Source: CALLVY01 sp937899855 | GTDB lineage: Bacteria; Bacteroidota; Bacteroidia; Chitinophagales; Saprospiraceae | Reading direction: 5' to 3' | Length of the DNA: 8,337 nt | Assembly (NCBI GenBank): GCA_039820405.1 | Contig: JBCBQC010000163.1 | Coordinates: forward strand, 1 to 8,337 | Part shown: positions 7,201 through 8,337 of the stretch, one piece after another | How the letters are laid out: the number at the start of each line of letters is the position of its first letter | How positions within the stretch are numbered: position 1 is the stretch's first letter | The notes under the pieces: model-generated | Database searches by the model: none | What the model was told of the DNA's origin: nothing | The model's input: only the letters and a program-made list of their open reading frames with translations | Translations under genes and position numbers: made by a program

Positions 7201-8110
7201 GCGAACAGAGCGGCACGATTTGGTCGGAGTAGGAAATGACGAACTCGCAGTCGCCCCCGGTTTCGATCCGTCGACCGTCGATGGTGGGTTCGCCCACGAC
7301 CGAGAGGTCAAAGGGATCGGCCTGGCAGTCGAGTGCGGGTTGGCTAAAGCCGTTGAGGTGGGGCGGAAAGTCAATGTCGGCGATGGTGGCGCGTTTGAGG
7401 TAGATGTTTTGGATGGTGGTACTGCGATTGCCGTAGTCGTCCGTGACGGTCCAGGTGCGCTCCACCCGGGTGGTTACGGTATCGCCACCGAAGAGGGTAA
7501 AGCAGTCCAGCTCTACCCGCAGATCCGTGTAGCTCAGGTCTGTGGAGTCCAGGCTGGCGCAATTGTCCTGAACGCTGGGAAAGCCGATGCTTTGTGGCAG
7601 CAGGTCGGCATTGCAGTAGAGCAGGGTATCCGGGGCGGTGAGGAAGGGGGGCAGGTAATCGTTGACCGTGAGTTGGGTGGCGCAGGCATTGCCAGTGCTC
7701 GTTTGTCGGACCAGGGCGGTTAGGGTCTGGCCGATATTGGCGCAGCTGAGCACATTTCCATAGTTATTGCCTTGTTGATCGGTGATGGTAACGGTAAAAT
7801 CGGCCGGATCGCAGTCGGGATCCTCCAGCAGGATGGCAGGCGTCATCAGGGCGCTACCGTCCAAACCCAGCGAAACCCCCAGGCTGCTCTTGCAGGACAG
7901 CACGCACTGCGCCGAAAGCTCCACCCCCAACGAGCACAGGACGGTAAAAAGCACCACCATTTGCCGCCCGTAGCGACCGCTGGTATGGCTTCTCCGTCCA
8001 CTCGAAAGTAGCCTGATAATATTCCGTATGCGAGGACCAAATTTCACCGTAAACACTGGTTTTAACTGTTTGGTCCACAGTTTTTTGTCTTTGTTTTGTC
8101 CCGTCGGCAA
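4247..8110 (-). CDS. HYR-repeat, dockerin/cohesin-like T9SS surface protein
   Basis: A 1287-codon exported protein, probably attached to or released from the surface by type IX secretion. In order: basic N-terminus and signal sequence (MVVLFTVLCSLGVELSAQ, 51-68); a ~95-residue module shared with the giant gene at 1-2581; two tandem copies of a four-module block (159-511 and 512-858), each with two 'C..D......G.P...D.C....RTWTV.D' type modules, one HYR domain (338-420 and 686-771; CPADLTVG, CPADITVG, GVHEVTYTAEDACGN) and a fourth 'LDAGSSDNC' type module; a CnaB-like domain (861-918); dockerin-like repeats (DADNGVSTIDL 919-, DVDNNQRINTFDIIQLQ 953-); a cohesin-like domain (1051-1183; RVRVPLRMEV, GFQFTLGFDPQVLRW); and a T9SS type A sorting domain (1203-1287, YNYPNPF). 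The start is uncertain: 8110 is a TTG just after an in-frame TAG, GTG codons lie at 8056 and 8047, and the first in-frame ATG is at 7960, which would leave the signal peptide without a basic n-region. Cys69 is not in a lipobox. Likely role: adhesion or extracellular scaffolding; no catalytic motif seen. Confidence 0.93.
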   Translation of the reverse strand: MPTGQNKDKKLWTKQLKPVFTVKFGPRIRNIIRLLSSGRRSHTSGRYGRQMVVLFTVLCSLGVELSAQCVLSCKSSLGVSLGLDGSALMTPAILLEDPDCDPADFTVTITDQQGNNYGNVLSCANIGQTLTALVRQTSTGNACATQLTVNDYLPPFLTAPDTLLYCNADLLPQSIGFPSVQDNCASLDSTDLSYTDLRVELDCFTLFGGDTVTTRVERTWTVTDDYGNRSTTIQNIYLKRATIADIDFPPHLNGFSQPALDCQADPFDLSVVGEPTIDGRRIETGGDCEFVISYSDQIVPLCSPNSYRIIRTWTVIDWCADDFDLHAQLIELRDDTAPLIQCPADLTVGTNVDDCSAAVLLPNATATDDCSAFTITPSWAFGTGTGPFANVPQGVHEVTYTAEDACGNRATCTIQVTVVDVVPPVAVCEYSTSVDLTSDGTGTVSALSFDDGSNDNCGMGALEVGVAGGPFGPTYTFDCDDIGPEPVELLLRVYDAVGNYNHCTVRAYVSDKLKPVIVCPATAYLDCDEDYLDLSLTGQALVQDNCGIDSLYFSDDVQLNTCGVGQVVRTWTVRDRAGNTTSCLQWIYLSDPTPLTVSFPSDFSSTQCGIDLDPVLTGQPVLGGDDCELVYRGFTDDTLSAAFPACFIIHREWEIIDWCNHDPNVDPAVGYWSHTQVLSVVDLVDPVLTCPADITVGSFSADCGITPVSLPLATATDCSPTISIINDSPYATSNGADASGNYPIGVHTVRYTAFDNCGNSSQCAINITVVDSLKPVVICHDGLSLELGIGGVVSLAATTLDAGSSDNCTAASDLTFSVFPSYFTCDDLGPNEVNLTVRDAAGNETFCVATVFIQNNMGVCPFIALEGGVQMPNGRSVAGVEVEINGGQYEPLETGADGQFEFQNLPIGGNYTIKPSKLVDADNGVSTIDLILISRHLIGMRRITSPYEKIAADVDNNQRINTFDIIQLQKMILFIDTIYPVNTSWRFVDADYTFPDDDPFTLPFPEAIELNNQGQDLVDLNFRAIKIGDVSQDANPLKSAAAAADRSVGEVVAFTTPDRAFRRGERVRVPLRMEVLDDLLGFQFTLGFDPQVLRWRGLEMAAGAEDVGLRTDNFGRTQLEAGKLTASWFSVDAVDWSGGDWCYLEFEALVDGQLSDVLAINSSLTAAEAYREGIGTLAMGLHFGREVEAMAPVFEAAPVVGEMEVYNYPNPFRERTTIAVDIQTAGSGRLAVYDGGGRLLYERWISRAAGAQEIDLDRSELGAASGYLPYRVEWDDGRLYRGLMLLH
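5537..7636 (-). repeat. Tandem duplication of a four-module block in protein
   Basis: Within the 1287-codon protein, residues 159-511 and 512-858 have the same order of four modules. Matching landmarks are: VQDNCASLD / VQDNCGIDS followed by RTWTVTD / RTWTVRD and IYLKR / IYLSD; then GGDCEFV / GDDCELV followed by RTWTVIDWC / REWEIIDWC; then CPADLTVG / CPADITVG and YTAEDACGN / YTAFDNCGN; then FDDGSNDNCG / LDAGSSDNCT, FDCDDIGP / FTCDDLGP and VYDAVGNYNHC / VRDAAGNETFC. The copies are clearly diverged, so this is an old in-frame duplication and not a recent DNA repeat. Confidence 0.85.
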
Positions 8111-8185
8111 TCGGCTAGGAGTGAGACCCTAGTTTTTGTTTCCGTCTTAGGTACTAAATTCTTACTAAATCGTAAAAAGGGTAAA

Positions 8186-8337
8186 ATGAGTGTGGGAGGG
8201 AAGGTATTGCTCCGATTCTATGGGAATCGGAGCAATGAATGGATGAGTGTTTATAGTAATTTTTGTCTAAATACCTATTCCATGGTATTGAGCCCGGTGG
8301 CCGGAGCCCTTACCTTTGGATTGTATTTAGACAAAAA
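8186..8337 (+). CDS. Open frame running off the right edge, divergent, doubtful
   Basis: An ATG at 8186 opens a plus-strand frame of 50 codons without a stop up to the window end, divergent from the 1287-codon gene and 75 nt from its TTG. The start is preceded by AAAAAGGGTAAA, a possible ribosome site. The later part (SMVLSPVAGALTFGLYL) is mildly hydrophobic. Against it: the frame contains a perfect 13-bp hairpin and most of a 15-bp inverted repeat that may be an assembly artefact. An alternative is that the minus strand here is the tail of an upstream gene ending in TAG at 8277-8275 (about 20 codons, ...KVRAPATGLNTME). The sequence does not decide between them. Confidence 0.2.
   Translation, partial: MSVGGKVLLRFYGNRSNEWMSVYSNFCLNTYSMVLSPVAGALTFGLYLDK
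8206..8236. terminator. Perfect 13-bp hairpin upstream of the 1287-codon gene
   Basis: ATTGCTCCGATTC (8206-8218) and GAATCGGAGCAAT (8224-8236) pair perfectly around a 5-nt loop (TATGG). Neither side has an immediate T-run. Bacteroidota often end transcripts at hairpins with poor T tails, so it could terminate a minus-strand gene coming from beyond the right edge. It lies about 95 nt upstream of the earliest possible start of the 1287-codon gene, so a regulatory role is also possible. Confidence 0.4.
8260..8337. repeat. Inverted repeat at the right end
   Basis: TTTTTGTCTAAATAC (8260-8274) and GTATTTAGACAAAAA (8323-8337) are perfect 15-bp inverted copies around a 48-nt spacer, and the outer arm ends exactly at the last base. 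There is no T tail or coding sense to it. As at the left end, an assembly fold-back is likely, though a real palindrome that broke the assembly is possible. Confidence 0.8.

Noticed and set aside
4250..7723. Long plus-strand frames at 4250-5053, 5204-6196 and 6923-7723
   Set aside because: All are opposite the 1287-codon gene, whose domains are clear. Their translations show no domain or signal peptide.
4247..8110. Cys69 after the signal sequence as a lipoprotein site
   Set aside because: The residues before it are S-A-Q, and a lipobox needs Gly, Ala or Ser at -1. The T9SS sorting domain also argues for another export route.
13..8263. AGTAATTTT present near both ends (13-21 and 8255-8263)
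   Set aside because: A 9-base AT-rich match is expected by chance and does not extend, so it is not an attachment site or terminal repeat.
1..8337. Linear replicon with hairpin telomeres, suggested by the repeats at both ends
   Set aside because: The repeat centres are not palindromic, the two ends share no real sequence beyond a 9-mer, and the left end cuts a gene.

Overview
The window looks like a stretch of a Bacteroidota genome, most likely from the Saprospiria (Lewinella/Haliscomenobacter-type marine or sludge bacteria). The evidence is very large secreted proteins built from HYR and related Ig-like modules, a type IX secretion (T9SS, gliding/Por) C-terminal sorting domain, P-domains, a Bacteroidota-type promoter (TAnnTTTG), A-rich translation starts without clear Shine-Dalgarno sequences, and wide AT-rich gaps between GC-richer genes. 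The lineage is inferred from these traits; there is no marker gene.

Layout, all main genes on the minus strand and read from right to left. (1) 8111-8337: a gap with a perfect 13-bp hairpin, a weak open frame on the plus strand, and a 15-bp inverted repeat that ends exactly at the last base. (2) 4247-8110: a 1287-codon multidomain exported protein with a shared N-terminal module, two tandem copies of a four-module block (each with one HYR domain), a CnaB-like domain, dockerin-like repeats, a cohesin-like domain and a T9SS sorting domain. (3) 3070-4246: about 1.2 kb of AT-rich DNA without a convincing gene, with three terminator-like hairpins on the minus strand, a Bacteroidota promoter near 3650-3679, and a roughly 570-nt leader holding a GC-rich structured patch. 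(4) 2659-3069: a small secreted protein of unknown family, 136 aa. (5) 1-2581: the first 860 codons of another giant secreted protein, with a P-domain, an HYR domain, a second HYR-like domain interrupted by a ~190-residue insert, a module also found in the 1287-codon protein, a second P-domain, and then the window edge.

The genes probably form two transcription units. The 1287-codon gene ends at a hairpin near 4101-4126. The small gene and the giant gene after it are 77 nt apart and may be transcribed together from the 3650 promoter. The common theme is the cell surface or secreted matrix: adhesion, extracellular scaffolding or polymer binding. No enzyme active site, defence gene, mobile element, CRISPR array, tRNA or rRNA is visible.

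Both ends of the window are arms of inverted repeats that stop exactly at the first and last base. This suggests that the window is a whole short contig with fold-back artefacts at its ends. The most interesting real observations are the tandem block duplication, the domain nested inside an HYR fold, the module shared by the two giant proteins, cohesin-like and dockerin-like parts in one chain, and the long structured leader.
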